A stretch of DNA of 64,000 bases from Nitrospirillum amazonense. Its GTDB lineage: Bacteria > Pseudomonadota > Alphaproteobacteria > Azospirillales > Azospirillaceae. This document shows positions 43,323-51,268 of this stretch, in pieces. The stretch's first letter is position 1; each line of letters opens with the position of its first letter. Location: NCBI RefSeq assembly GCF_007828045.1, contig NZ_VITN01000017.1, positions 1 to 64,000 on the forward strand, written 5' to 3'. A program made the translations under genes and the position numbers. The notes under the pieces are model-generated. The model was not told where the DNA came from. It was given only the letters and a program-made list of their open reading frames with translations, and made no database searches.

Positions 43323-44894
43323 TTATGCGCCGCCCGAGGTAGCCTTATCGTAGAAGGCATCCAGATCGACGACCAGCTGCTTCAGCGCATCCGGGTTCAG
43401 GTAGATCATGTGCCCGGACGGATAGTACTTGAACGTCACATTCTTTCGCTGCGCCGGTTCCAGCGCCATGTGGTTGATGTCGTACTCCGTGTTGAAGAAC
43501 GGTGTCGCCATGTCGTAATAGCCGTTCAGCGACAGCAGCTGCAGGTGCGGGTTCTGGCGCATGGCCAGGCTGAGGTCCAGCGCCACGTCCGGCACCTCCA
43601 GCTTGCCGACGTTCGGCACCTTGTGGTGCCAATCCCACTGGTCGTTGGCCTCGTCGGAACCCGGGCGGTACTCCAGGTCCGTCTTGTAGCCCAGGTCGCC
43701 GGCCAGGTAGGCGCGCAGGCTGGAGATGAAGGCGCTGTTGATGGCGCTGTCGGACGGGTCGTACTCCGGTCCCTCGCCGGCGGCATCGGTGTCCACGCCC
43801 AGGAAGCGGCTGTCGAAGCGGCCCACCGTCTGCCGCTTGTCGCGCAGCAGTTCCTTCTGGAAGCGGAACAGATCGATGCGCAGCTTGGCCCGCTTCAGGT
43901 AGTCCGCCGACAGGCCGGTGAAGGTGGCCAGCTGCTTGGCCACCGCATCCTCCTCCTCCGCCGAAATGGTCTGGCCCTTGGCCAGGGCGGCGGCGTAGGG
44001 GCCGCGTGCGAAGACCCGCGCCTGTTGTACAAAGGCGGCCAGGTCGGCCGGCTTGTTCGGGATGCGGTTGTGGTACCAGGCGGTGGCGGCGTAGCTGGGC
44101 AGGAAGGCGATGTAGCCCTCGTCATAGCCCGGCTGCAGGATGCCGTAGTTCAGGATGGACGAAAGCAGGATGACGCCGTTCAGATCCATGCCGTCCTGCT
44201 GCAGCCGGTTGGACAGGGCCGCCGACCGCGTGGTGCCGTAAGACTCGCCGAACAGGAATTTGGGCGAGTTCCAACGGTTGTTGAGAGTGACATAGCGGCC
44301 GATGGCCCGGGCGAAGCCGTCCACGTCCTGGTCCACGCCCCAGAAGTCCTTGCCCTTGGCCTCGCCCAGGGGGCGGGAATAGCCGGTGCCGATGGCGTCG
44401 ATGAACACCAAGTCGGTTTTGTCCAGCAGACTGTCGTCGTTGGCGGTGAAATTGTAGGGCGCCGGCGCGTTGCTGTCCGGGCTGGCCGTGCGCACGCGGA
44501 TGGGCCCGAAGGACCCCATGTGCAGCCACAGGCTGGCCGAGCCGGGACCGCCGTTGTAGAGGAAGGTCACCGGCCGCTTGGCCGCCGGCGCGCCCTCGGC
44601 CGTGTAGGCGACGTAGAAGACGCTGGCCGTGGGCTTGCCGTCATTGTCGCGGATGGTCAGGGTGCCGGCCGTCGCCTGGTAACGGATGCTCTTGCCCTTG
44701 ATGGTGACGGTGTGCGACGTGGTCTTGGCCATCTCGGTCACCGGGGCGCGGGCGGTGGCCGCCTCGATCTGTTCCGCCACTTTGCCCTTGGGTGCGTCGT
44801 CCTCGCCCCCCTTGTCCTTTTTGTCGTCAGCCCATCCGGCCACGGCGACGGAAGTTAGAAGCACCGCCGTCAACGCCACGATCGTCTTACGCAT
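43323..44894 (-). CDS. Secreted S10 serine carboxypeptidase-like peptidase (copy A)
   Basis: A 523-aa protein with a signal peptide (about 1-23). The S10 catalytic triad is seen: Ser218 in GESYG, Asp461 in GYYDMATPF and His495 in YPSGHMIY, plus the oxyanion segment YNGGPGSAS (113-121). A charged KKDKGGEDDAPKGK run follows the signal peptide. The ATG at 44894 has AGGGAG about 9 nt upstream; the frame extends to a TTG at 44900. It is a close paralogue of the gene at 46427-48022, which matches it over nearly its whole length. A nested inverted repeat (44917-44946) lies just upstream. Confidence 0.92.
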   Translation of the reverse strand: MRKTIVALTAVLLTSVAVAGWADDKKDKGGEDDAPKGKVAEQIEAATARAPVTEMAKTTSHTVTIKGKSIRYQATAGTLTIRDNDGKPTASVFYVAYTAEGAPAAKRPVTFLYNGGPGSASLWLHMGSFGPIRVRTASPDSNAPAPYNFTANDDSLLDKTDLVFIDAIGTGYSRPLGEAKGKDFWGVDQDVDGFARAIGRYVTLNNRWNSPKFLFGESYGTTRSAALSNRLQQDGMDLNGVILLSSILNYGILQPGYDEGYIAFLPSYAATAWYHNRIPNKPADLAAFVQQARVFARGPYAAALAKGQTISAEEEDAVAKQLATFTGLSADYLKRAKLRIDLFRFQKELLRDKRQTVGRFDSRFLGVDTDAAGEGPEYDPSDSAINSAFISSLRAYLAGDLGYKTDLEYRPGSDEANDQWDWHHKVPNVGKLEVPDVALDLSLAMRQNPHLQLLSLNGYYDMATPFFNTEYDINHMALEPAQRKNVTFKYYPSGHMIYLNPDALKQLVVDLDAFYDKATSGGA

Positions 44895-44916
44895 CCCCAA
44901 GCTCCCTGTTGCGGGT

Positions 44917-44946
44917 TGTCATCAAATTGTTTGATGTTTGATGACA
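44917..44946. promoter_or_regulatory. Nested inverted repeat upstream of S10 copy A
   Basis: TGTCATCAAA (44917-44926) pairs perfectly with TTTGATGACA (44937-44946). A second TTTGATG half site (44930-44936) lies between them and also pairs with CATCAAA, so three half sites occur in 30 nt. The centre is about 37 nt upstream of the S10 start. Confidence 0.5.
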
Positions 44947-45049
44947 AGCCCGCTGTCCAGCCCGTTGCGCTGGGGAGCGACATGATGCCCTGGGGCGGAC
45001 GCCGCGTCGGCGAGGGTCCGCGCCCATGTCGTTCGGCAGACGGCGCGGA

Positions 45050-45772
45050 TCAGACCTGCGCCATGCCGCCGTCGACCGGCAGCTCGGCCCCGGTGATGAA
45101 GCTGCTTTGGTCGCTGGCGAGGAACAGCGCGGCCGAGGCCACTTCGTCGGCACGACCCATACGGCCGAGCGGGATCAGCTTCATCAGCGTCTCGCGCACC
45201 TCGTCGGATGCCGCCGCCATCATGGCGGTGTCGGTTGGTCCTGGTGCTACGACGTTGACGCGGATGTTGCGGGGCGCCAACTCGTTGGCCCAGGTTCGCG
45301 CGAACGAGCGCACGGCGGCCTTGGTTGCCCCGTAGACGCCATAGCCCTTGGTGCCGATCGCGTCGGCGATCGAGCCCACCAACACGATCGAGCCACCATC
45401 CGGCATGATCGCCGTCGCAGCCTTGGCGGCGAACAGCAGCGTGCGCACGTTGAGGCCGAAGGTCCGGTCGAAATGATCCTCGGTGATGTCGTCGAGGGTC
45501 GCGAACTCGGAGATGCCCGCGTTGACGGCGAGCACGTCCACTCGTCCGGCCTCGCTGCTCACCGCCTCGAAGAAGGCGGCGAGCGCCGTCAAATCGGCAG
45601 CATCGACGCGGCGCGCGCGCAGCCTGCCGGCCCCAAGCTCAACCTCCCCCTCTTCGGCGCGGCGACTGGTGGCGTAAACTGTGGCGCCTTCCGCCGCGAA
45701 CCGCTCCGCGATGGCGCCACCGATGCCGCCATGGCCGCCAATCACGACGGCGATTTTTCCTGAAATGCTCAT
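45050..45772 (-). CDS. Short-chain dehydrogenase/reductase
   Basis: A 240-aa SDR of the FabG-like type. It has GGHGGIGGAIA (cofactor loop), VNAGISE, the catalytic YGATK and PVDGGMAQV at the C-terminus. It should oxidise or reduce an alcohol/ketone with NAD(P). It is divergent from an HxlR regulator. The pair sits between two paralogous S10 peptidase genes and looks like an inserted two-gene cassette with somewhat lower GC. Confidence 0.9.
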   Translation of the reverse strand: MSISGKIAVVIGGHGGIGGAIAERFAAEGATVYATSRRAEEGEVELGAGRLRARRVDAADLTALAAFFEAVSSEAGRVDVLAVNAGISEFATLDDITEDHFDRTFGLNVRTLLFAAKAATAIMPDGGSIVLVGSIADAIGTKGYGVYGATKAAVRSFARTWANELAPRNIRVNVVAPGPTDTAMMAAASDEVRETLMKLIPLGRMGRADEVASAALFLASDQSSFITGAELPVDGGMAQV

Positions 45773-45801
45773 ACGTCCTCACATCGCTGGTGATGACGAA
45801 C

Positions 45802-45820
45802 AGATATCTTTTCTATATCT
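45802..45820. promoter_or_regulatory. Candidate HxlR operator
   Basis: AGATAT (45802-45807) and ATATCT (45815-45820) form a perfect inverted repeat spaced by 7 nt in the AT-rich gap between the SDR and HxlR starts. A further AGATAT half site lies at 45850-45855, next to the HxlR start. Confidence 0.5.
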
Positions 45821-45868
45821 AATTACAAGAACGCACCTGATGGTGCTCAGATATCGAGGTGTATACCC

Positions 45869-46261
45869 ATGTCCAAGGACGTGCTCGAACTGCCGCTTGA
45901 TGTCACCGCGACGCGGCCCATTCTCGAACAGATCGCCAACAAGTGGACGGTGCTGATCCTGAGCGTCCTCTGCACGCGGCCGGCGCGGTTCAACGACCTC
46001 AAGCGCCGCCTCGACGGCATCACCCACAAGGCTTTGTCTGAGGCATTGAAGCGTCTGGAGCGTAGCGGCCTCATCAGTCGCAAAGTCCTGCCGACGCAGC
46101 CTATCGGTGTCGAGTACACAATTACCGATCTTGGCTGCTCGCTACGCGAACCCTTTGCCGCCCTTTACAATTGGTCGCTCGCCAACGGCTCCGCGCTGGA
46201 AAAAGCGCAGCGTGCCTATGACGTCTCGAGAAGGGACGGAGGGTTGGAAGGGGAGATTTAG
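45869..46261 (+). CDS. HxlR-family transcriptional regulator
   Basis: A 130-aa winged-HTH protein with the HxlR signature: PILEQIANKWTVLILSVLC, RFNDLKRRLDGITHKALSEALKRLERSGLISRKVLPTQPIGVEYTITDLG. GAGG lies about 9 nt before the ATG. It is divergent from the SDR at 45050-45772 and should regulate it. HxlR proteins commonly respond to aldehydes, quinones or other redox stress; the effector here is unknown. After the stop are two hairpins (46271-46294 and 46321-46362). Confidence 0.9.
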   Translation: MSKDVLELPLDVTATRPILEQIANKWTVLILSVLCTRPARFNDLKRRLDGITHKALSEALKRLERSGLISRKVLPTQPIGVEYTITDLGCSLREPFAALYNWSLANGSALEKAQRAYDVSRRDGGLEGEI

Positions 46262-46270
46262 AGTAGATCA

Positions 46271-46362
46271 CCGAAAGGTGAAGTCGCCTTTCGGCGTGAA
46301 GCTGCCCGCAGACAGACTCAGCTATAGCCGGCTGCGTCTGATTTGATGCAGACGGCTATAGC
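46271..46362. terminator. Two hairpins between convergent HxlR and S10 copy B genes
   Basis: The first pairs CCGAAAGG (46271-46278) with CCTTTCGG (46287-46294). The second pairs GCTATAGCC (46321-46329) with GGCTATAGC (46354-46362), with an inner CTGC/GCAG stem. Neither has a U-tract. They lie between a plus-strand stop (46261) and a minus-strand stop (46427), so they probably end both transcripts. Confidence 0.5.
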
Positions 46363-46426
46363 AACCAGGGGGCATGCCGCCTCCTTCGCACCCTCCGGTG
46401 GGGGCCGCCCCGGCGTCGGCGCGATC

Positions 46427-48022
46427 CTACGGTGCGGCAGGGGCGGCCTTGTCATAGAAGGCGTCCAGGTCGGCCACCATCTGCTTCAGGGCGTCGGGGT
46501 TCAGGTACACCATGTGACCCGAGGGGTAGTACTTGAAGGTCACGTTCCGGCGCTGGGCCGGTTCCAGCTGCATGTGGCCGATGTCGTATTCCGTGCCGAA
46601 GAAGGGCGTGGCCATGTCGTACCAGCCGTTCAGCGACAGCAGTTGCAGGTGCGGGTTCTGGCGCATGGCCTGCGCCAGGTCCAGGGCCACGTCCGGCATC
46701 TCCATCCGCCGGTTCTCGATCTTGTGGTGCCAGTCCCACTGGCCGATGGCGCCGTCTGCGCTGCGGCGGTAGTCCAGGTCGGTCTTATAGCCCAGGTCAC
46801 CGCTGATGTAGGCACGCTGGCTGGAGATGAAGGCGCTGGTGACCGCGTTGGAGGAGGCGTCGTACTCCGGCCCCTCGCCGGCGGAATCGATGTCCACGCC
46901 CACGAAGCGGCTGTCCAGGCGACCCACCGTCTTGGCCTCGTCGCGCAGCAGCTCTTTGCGGAAGCGCTGCAGGCTGACGCGCAGCTTGGCCTGTTTCAGG
47001 AAGGGGACCGACAGGCCGGTGTAGGCCGACAGCTGCTTGGCCACCGCGTCCTCCTCCTCCGGGGTGATGTCCTGGCCCTTGGCCAGCGCCACGGTGTAGG
47101 GGCCACGCGCGTAGTCCCGCACCTTCTGCAGGAAGGCCGGCAGGTCGGCGGGCTTGTTGGCGATGCGATTGTGGTACCAGGCGGTGGCGGCGTAGCTGGG
47201 CAGGTAGGAGACGAAGATGTTGTCGAAGCCCGGCTGGCGGATGCCGTAGTTCAGGATGGACGACAGCAGCACGACGCCGTTCAAATCCATGCCGTCCTGC
47301 TGCAGCCGGTTGGCCAGCGCGGATGAGCGGGTGGTGCCGTAGGACTCGCCGAACAGGAATTTGGGCGAGTTCCAACGGTTGTTGATGGTGACGTAGCGGT
47401 TGATGGCGCGGGCGAAGGCGTCCACGTCCTGGTCCACGCCCCAGAAGTCCTTGTCCTTGGCGTCGCCCAGCGGGCGGGAATAGCCGGTGCCGACGGCATC
47501 GATGAAGACCAGGTCGGTCTTGTCCAGGATGCTGTCCTCATTGGCGGAATAGACATAGGGCGCCGGCGGGGTGTTGTCCGGCGCGCTGGTGCGCACGCGC
47601 ACCGGCCCCAGCCCCATGTGCATCCACAGACTGGCGGAGCCCGGGCCGCCGTTATAGAGGAAGGTCACCGGCCGCTTGGTCGCCGGCGCACCCTCCGCCG
47701 TGTAGGCGACGTAGAACACGCTGGCGGTCGGCTTGCCGTTGTCATCCCGGATGGTCAGGGTGCCAGCGGTTGCCTGGTAGCGGATGCTCTTGCCACGGAT
47801 GGTGACGCTGTGGGCGCTGCTCTTGGCCGTTTCCACGATGGGCGCGCGGGCGGTGGCCGCCTCGATCTGCTCCGCGATCTTGCCGGCCTTGGGCCCGTCC
47901 TCGCCGCCCTTGTCTTTCTTGTCCTCGGCCCAGCCGTGGGTCGCCACGCCGGTCATCAGCACGGCGGCCAGCGCCGCCGCCACCCATTTCGCCGTCCGGT
48001 TCGCCCCTGCCATCTTTTTCAT
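46427..48022 (-). CDS. Secreted S10 serine carboxypeptidase-like peptidase (copy B)
   Basis: A 531-aa paralogue of the gene at 43323-44894. It has a signal peptide (about 1-32), the same KKDKGGEDGPK run, YNGGPGSAS (123-131), Ser227 in GESYG, the Asp motif GWYDMATPF and the His motif YPSGHMVY. Long blocks are identical to copy A (for example EQIEAATARAP and NNRWNSPKFLFGESYGTTRS), so the duplication is fairly recent, but the C-terminal tail and several loops differ. The start has GCAGGAG about 7 nt upstream. The TTTGATG half site seen before copy A occurs once, near 48060. Confidence 0.92.
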   Translation of the reverse strand: MKKMAGANRTAKWVAAALAAVLMTGVATHGWAEDKKDKGGEDGPKAGKIAEQIEAATARAPIVETAKSSAHSVTIRGKSIRYQATAGTLTIRDDNGKPTASVFYVAYTAEGAPATKRPVTFLYNGGPGSASLWMHMGLGPVRVRTSAPDNTPPAPYVYSANEDSILDKTDLVFIDAVGTGYSRPLGDAKDKDFWGVDQDVDAFARAINRYVTINNRWNSPKFLFGESYGTTRSSALANRLQQDGMDLNGVVLLSSILNYGIRQPGFDNIFVSYLPSYAATAWYHNRIANKPADLPAFLQKVRDYARGPYTVALAKGQDITPEEEDAVAKQLSAYTGLSVPFLKQAKLRVSLQRFRKELLRDEAKTVGRLDSRFVGVDIDSAGEGPEYDASSNAVTSAFISSQRAYISGDLGYKTDLDYRRSADGAIGQWDWHHKIENRRMEMPDVALDLAQAMRQNPHLQLLSLNGWYDMATPFFGTEYDIGHMQLEPAQRRNVTFKYYPSGHMVYLNPDALKQMVADLDAFYDKAAPAAP

Positions 48023-48104
48023 TCCCTGCTCCTGCCCATGGATTTTGTATCCAATAAAAATTTGATGGTGGAAGCAGGTACGTTTGTCCAGCCCTGACCC
48101 TGCG

Positions 48105-49079
48105 TTACGCCGGCAGGCAGCCCGCGTCCGTCAGCGTCGTGGCCACGGCCTGGTCCAGCGGCGTGTGCGGTTCCGATCCCAGGAAGGCCTTGAGCTTGGC
48201 GTTTTCCAGCCGCACCGGCCGCTGCCACAGATAGCGCATCTCGCGCACCTCGCGGAACATGGTGACGAAGGGCGATGCCAGGGTCACCAGCCACCAGGGG
48301 AAGGTGGTGATCGTCGGCTGCCTTCCGCCCCGTGCCACCACCACGCGCTGGATGGCGCGGGCCATGTCCACGCCCGGCTCCAGCCAGTGGCCGCCGAAGT
48401 GGAAGGTCTCGAACGCCGCCAGGTCGCTTTCCCGCGCCAGCAGGCGGGCCACCGTTTCCGCCACGTCGGGCAGGTAGGCCCAGGCGTGGCCGACGTGATG
48501 GGGGCCTGGGTAGGGGATCGCGGTCACTGTCTTGCCGGGCTTCACCAGCCCCTGGCTGAACCAACTGCCGCCGGCATGGGGCCCGAAGAAGTCGCCGCAG
48601 CGCAGGATCAGGACACGTGCGCCCTCCTGCGACGCCTGGCGCAGCCGGCGCTCCAGCGCCACGCGGATGCCGCCCTTCACCGTGACGGGGTTTTGGGGCG
48701 ATTCTTCGGTGAGGTCGGGCAGGGCATCCGGCCCGTAATTGTAGACCGTGCCGGGCAGCACGATGCGGGCGCCGACGGCCTTGGCGGCGGCGATGGTGTT
48801 GTCCATCATGGGCAGCACCAGCTTGTCCCAGTCCTTGTAGCCTGGCGGGTTCACGGCATGGACGATGACATCGGCGCCGGCGGCGGCCCGGGCCACGTCG
48901 TCGGCGTTCATGGCATCGCCCTGGATCCACTGGGCGGTGGCCAGGTCGGCGCGGCCGCCCCGCCCCCTGGCCAGGGCCTTCACCGTCCAGCCATCGGCCA
49001 GCAGGCGGGCCGCCACGGCGCCGCCTACGCCGCCCTTGGCCCCGATCACCAGCGCCGTCTTGCCGTTCATCTTCGCCAT
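48105..49079 (-). CDS. NAD(P)-binding epimerase/dehydratase-like protein
   Basis: A 324-aa extended SDR. The cofactor loop is GAKGGVGGAVAARLL (about 13-27). VIVHAVNPPGYKDW and VLPGTVYNYGPDA follow, but the YxxxK catalytic motif is not in its usual form: the segment reads NPVTVKGGIRVALE, keeping the Lys with no Tyr four residues before it. This variant is seen in uncharacterised epimerase-like proteins, so its reaction is uncertain. The start has GGAGG upstream. It is divergent from a LysR regulator. Confidence 0.8.
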   Translation of the reverse strand: MAKMNGKTALVIGAKGGVGGAVAARLLADGWTVKALARGRGGRADLATAQWIQGDAMNADDVARAAAGADVIVHAVNPPGYKDWDKLVLPMMDNTIAAAKAVGARIVLPGTVYNYGPDALPDLTEESPQNPVTVKGGIRVALERRLRQASQEGARVLILRCGDFFGPHAGGSWFSQGLVKPGKTVTAIPYPGPHHVGHAWAYLPDVAETVARLLARESDLAAFETFHFGGHWLEPGVDMARAIQRVVVARGGRQPTITTFPWWLVTLASPFVTMFREVREMRYLWQRPVRLENAKLKAFLGSEPHTPLDQAVATTLTDAGCLPA

Positions 49080-49128
49080 CTTTTCCTCCGTCCGCGTCAG
49101 TGCGATGCCGGGAAGGTGACGGGTCGGG

Positions 49129-49152
49129 GCATTAAACGGAATTGCGTAATGC
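49129..49152. promoter_or_regulatory. LysR-type operator between the epimerase and LysR genes
   Basis: GCATTA (49129-49134) and TAATGC (49147-49152) are a perfect inverted repeat spaced by 12 nt, in the 97-bp divergent region, a layout close to the T-N11-A pattern of LysR sites. Confidence 0.55.
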
Positions 49153-49176
49153 TGTTGAATAGATATACATAAATTT

Positions 49177-50076
49177 ATGACTAAGCAGGAGCCCGGCTGG
49201 GAACTTTATCGCTCCTTCCTGGCGGTGCTGCGCGAGGGCAGCCTGTCGGCGGCGGGGCGCGCGCTGGGGCTGACCCAGCCCAGCGTCGGCCGCCATGTGG
49301 AGGAGCTGGAGCGCGCGTTGGGCGCCAGCCTGTTCACCCGCTCCCCCCAAGGCCTGACGCCGACCGAAACGGCACTGGAGCTTCGCACCCATGCCGAGGT
49401 GATGGCCGCCGCCGCGGCCGCCCTGCTGCGCGCGGCGTCAGGACCGGCCGATGAGGTGGCGGGCAGCGTGCGTGTCACGGCCAGTGTGGTGGTGGGGGTG
49501 GAGGTGCTGCCCCCTATCCTGACCGCCTTCCGCCGCGACCATCCCAAGGTGGCGATTGAGCTGTCCCTGTCCAACGAGACGGAGGACCTGCTGCGGCGCG
49601 ACGCCGACATCGCCGTTCGCATGGTGCGCCCCACGCAGGGCGCGCTGGTGGCCCGGCACTTGGGCGTCATCGCGCTGGGGCTTCATGCCCACCGAAGTTA
49701 TCTGGAAACGCACGGCACCCCGGCCAGCTGGGACGATTTGGCCAACCACAGCCTGATCGGTTTCGATACCGAAACGGCTGTCATCCGCACCCTGCGCGCC
49801 CGGGGGCGGTATTTCGGCCGTGAGCATTTCGCTTTCCGCGCCGACAGCGACGTGGCCCAGCTGGCCGCCATCCGCGCCGGTTTCGGCGTCGGCATCTGCC
49901 AGGTGGGGCTGGGGCGGCGGGACCCCGATCTGGTGCACCTGCTGCTCGGCACCCTGGGCTTCGACCTCGACACCTGGCTGGTCATGCATCCGGACCTGAA
50001 GTCCAGCCGGCGCGTGCGTCTGCTGTACGATCATCTGGCGCTGGGCTTGGCGGATTATATCCGCAACGGCCAGTAA
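49177..50076 (+). CDS. LysR-family transcriptional regulator
   Basis: A 299-aa LysR regulator. The HTH is at about 8-65 (FLAVLREGSLSAAGRALGLTQPSVGRHVEELERALGASLFTRSPQGLTPTETA), and the effector domain follows, with TEDLLRRDADIAVRMVRPTQGALVARHLG. It is divergent from the epimerase-like gene, with an inverted repeat between them, and probably controls that gene. It may also affect the FAH-family gene 105 bp downstream. Confidence 0.92.
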   Translation: MTKQEPGWELYRSFLAVLREGSLSAAGRALGLTQPSVGRHVEELERALGASLFTRSPQGLTPTETALELRTHAEVMAAAAAALLRAASGPADEVAGSVRVTASVVVGVEVLPPILTAFRRDHPKVAIELSLSNETEDLLRRDADIAVRMVRPTQGALVARHLGVIALGLHAHRSYLETHGTPASWDDLANHSLIGFDTETAVIRTLRARGRYFGREHFAFRADSDVAQLAAIRAGFGVGICQVGLGRRDPDLVHLLLGTLGFDLDTWLVMHPDLKSSRRVRLLYDHLALGLADYIRNGQ

Positions 50077-50180
50077 CGCGGGGGGCGCCATGAAAGGATC
50101 GGCATTGCCAGCGGTGTCAGATTGGAAGAAAACTGCGACCGCTAACAGAGCGCCTTTCTAATCAGGGACAGGACTTCCCC

Positions 50181-51032
50181 ATGAAGCTGCTGCGTTACGG
50201 CCCGGTGGGCCAGGAGAAACCCGGCCTGCTGGATGCCGCCGGCCAGATCCGCGACCTGTCGGGCCATGTGGCCGACATTGGCCCCGCCCAGCTGTCGGCC
50301 GAGGGCTTGGCCGCCCTGGCGGCGCTGGACATCGCCAGCCTGCCGGTGGTGTCCGGTAGCCCGCGCCTGGGCGTGCCCTACACCGGCATCGCCAAGTTCC
50401 TGGCCGTGGGCCTGAACTACGCCGACCATGCCGCCGAATCCAACCTGCCCCTGCCCAAGGAGCCGGTGCTGTTCACCAAGGCCATCAGCTGCCTGAACGG
50501 CCCCAATGACGATGTCGTGCTGCCCAAGGACAGCGTGAAGAGCGATTGGGAGGTGGAACTGGGCATCGTCATCGGCAAGACCGCCCGCTACGTTGATGAG
50601 GCGGACGCCCTGGGCCATGTGGCCGGCTACGTCCTGGTCAACGACGTGTCGGAGCGTGAGTACCAGATCGAGCGCGGCGGCACCTGGGACAAGGGCAAGG
50701 GCTGCGACACCTTCGGCCCGGTCGGCCCCTGGCTGGTGACGGCGGACGAAATCGCCGACCCGCAGAACATCGACCTGTGGCTGGACGTGAACGGCGCCCG
50801 TCGCCAGACGGGCAACACCAGCACCATGATCTTCGGCGTGGCGACGCTGGTCAGCTACATCAGCCGCTTCATCACCCTGCAGCCGGGCGACCTGATCACC
50901 ACCGGCACCCCGCCGGGCGTGGGCATGGGCGTGAAGCCGGAGCCGGTGTACCTGAAGGCCGGCGACGTCATGCGCCTGGGCTCCGACCTGCTGGGCACGC
51001 AGCAGCAGACGGTCGTGGCCTGGCGCCGCTGA
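50181..51032 (+). CDS. Fumarylacetoacetate hydrolase family enzyme
   Basis: A 283-aa FAH-fold protein. The metal and catalytic region is LNYADHAAESN (about 78-88), PVLFTKAISCLNGPND, DWEVELGIVIGK (about 122-133), NDVSEREYQ and TFGPVGPWLVTADEI, ending ITTGTPPGVGMGVKP. The family includes acylpyruvases, 2,4-diketo-3-deoxy-sugar-acid hydrolases (L-rhamnose/L-fucose pathways) and ureidoglycolate lyases. The full-length pattern is nearest the deoxy-sugar-acid hydrolase group. AGGAC precedes the ATG. Its mRNA would carry a long structured 3' region (51039-51252). Confidence 0.88.
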   Translation: MKLLRYGPVGQEKPGLLDAAGQIRDLSGHVADIGPAQLSAEGLAALAALDIASLPVVSGSPRLGVPYTGIAKFLAVGLNYADHAAESNLPLPKEPVLFTKAISCLNGPNDDVVLPKDSVKSDWEVELGIVIGKTARYVDEADALGHVAGYVLVNDVSEREYQIERGGTWDKGKGCDTFGPVGPWLVTADEIADPQNIDLWLDVNGARRQTGNTSTMIFGVATLVSYISRFITLQPGDLITTGTPPGVGMGVKPEPVYLKAGDVMRLGSDLLGTQQQTVVAWRR

Positions 51033-51038
51033 GCCTTT

Positions 51039-51252
51039 CGAGCCGCGTTCGACGCTCGGCGGCATGGGGCTATGACCCATGCCGCTGTAGGCCCCAAGTG
51101 GGGCCGCCGGAAGTTTCCGGGGAACGTAGTGGACTGGAAACTGAGGAAGCCAAGCCGACGGATGTCGGCGCCCGGCGACTGAGGGGACGTTTGAGCGGTC
51201 ACGATCAAACGTCGCTGGTATAAGCGGGGGCGGGGCGACCTGTCCCCGTTTT
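51039..51252 (+). ncRNA. Array of six hairpins, candidate structured RNA or 3' UTR
   Basis: After the FAH stop, successive hairpins are: CGAGC/GCTCG (51039-51058); a perfect 10-bp stem 51059-51068/51076-51085; GGCCCC/GGGGCC (51090-51105); CCGGA/TCCGG (51107-51120); GCCGAC/GTCGGC (51154-51169); a perfect 9-bp stem 51186-51194/51205-51213. A terminator (51231-51252) ends the run. There is no open frame of note. It could be a small RNA processed from the FAH transcript, an independent sRNA, or a decayed palindromic element. No known RNA family was recognised. Confidence 0.45.
51231..51252 (+). terminator. Rho-independent terminator after the hairpin array
   Basis: CGGGG (51231-51235) pairs with CCCCG (51244-51248) and is followed by TTTT (51249-51252). 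It ends 16 nt before the start of the next gene, which must therefore have its own or read-through transcription. Confidence 0.65.
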
Positions 51253-51268
51253 GCCGTGAGGGGCCCCC

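Noticed and set aside
40997-43342. Long plus-strand frame opposite the S9 peptidase
   Set aside because: Product is G, V, Q, H-rich without motifs; the minus strand has signal peptide and catalytic triad.
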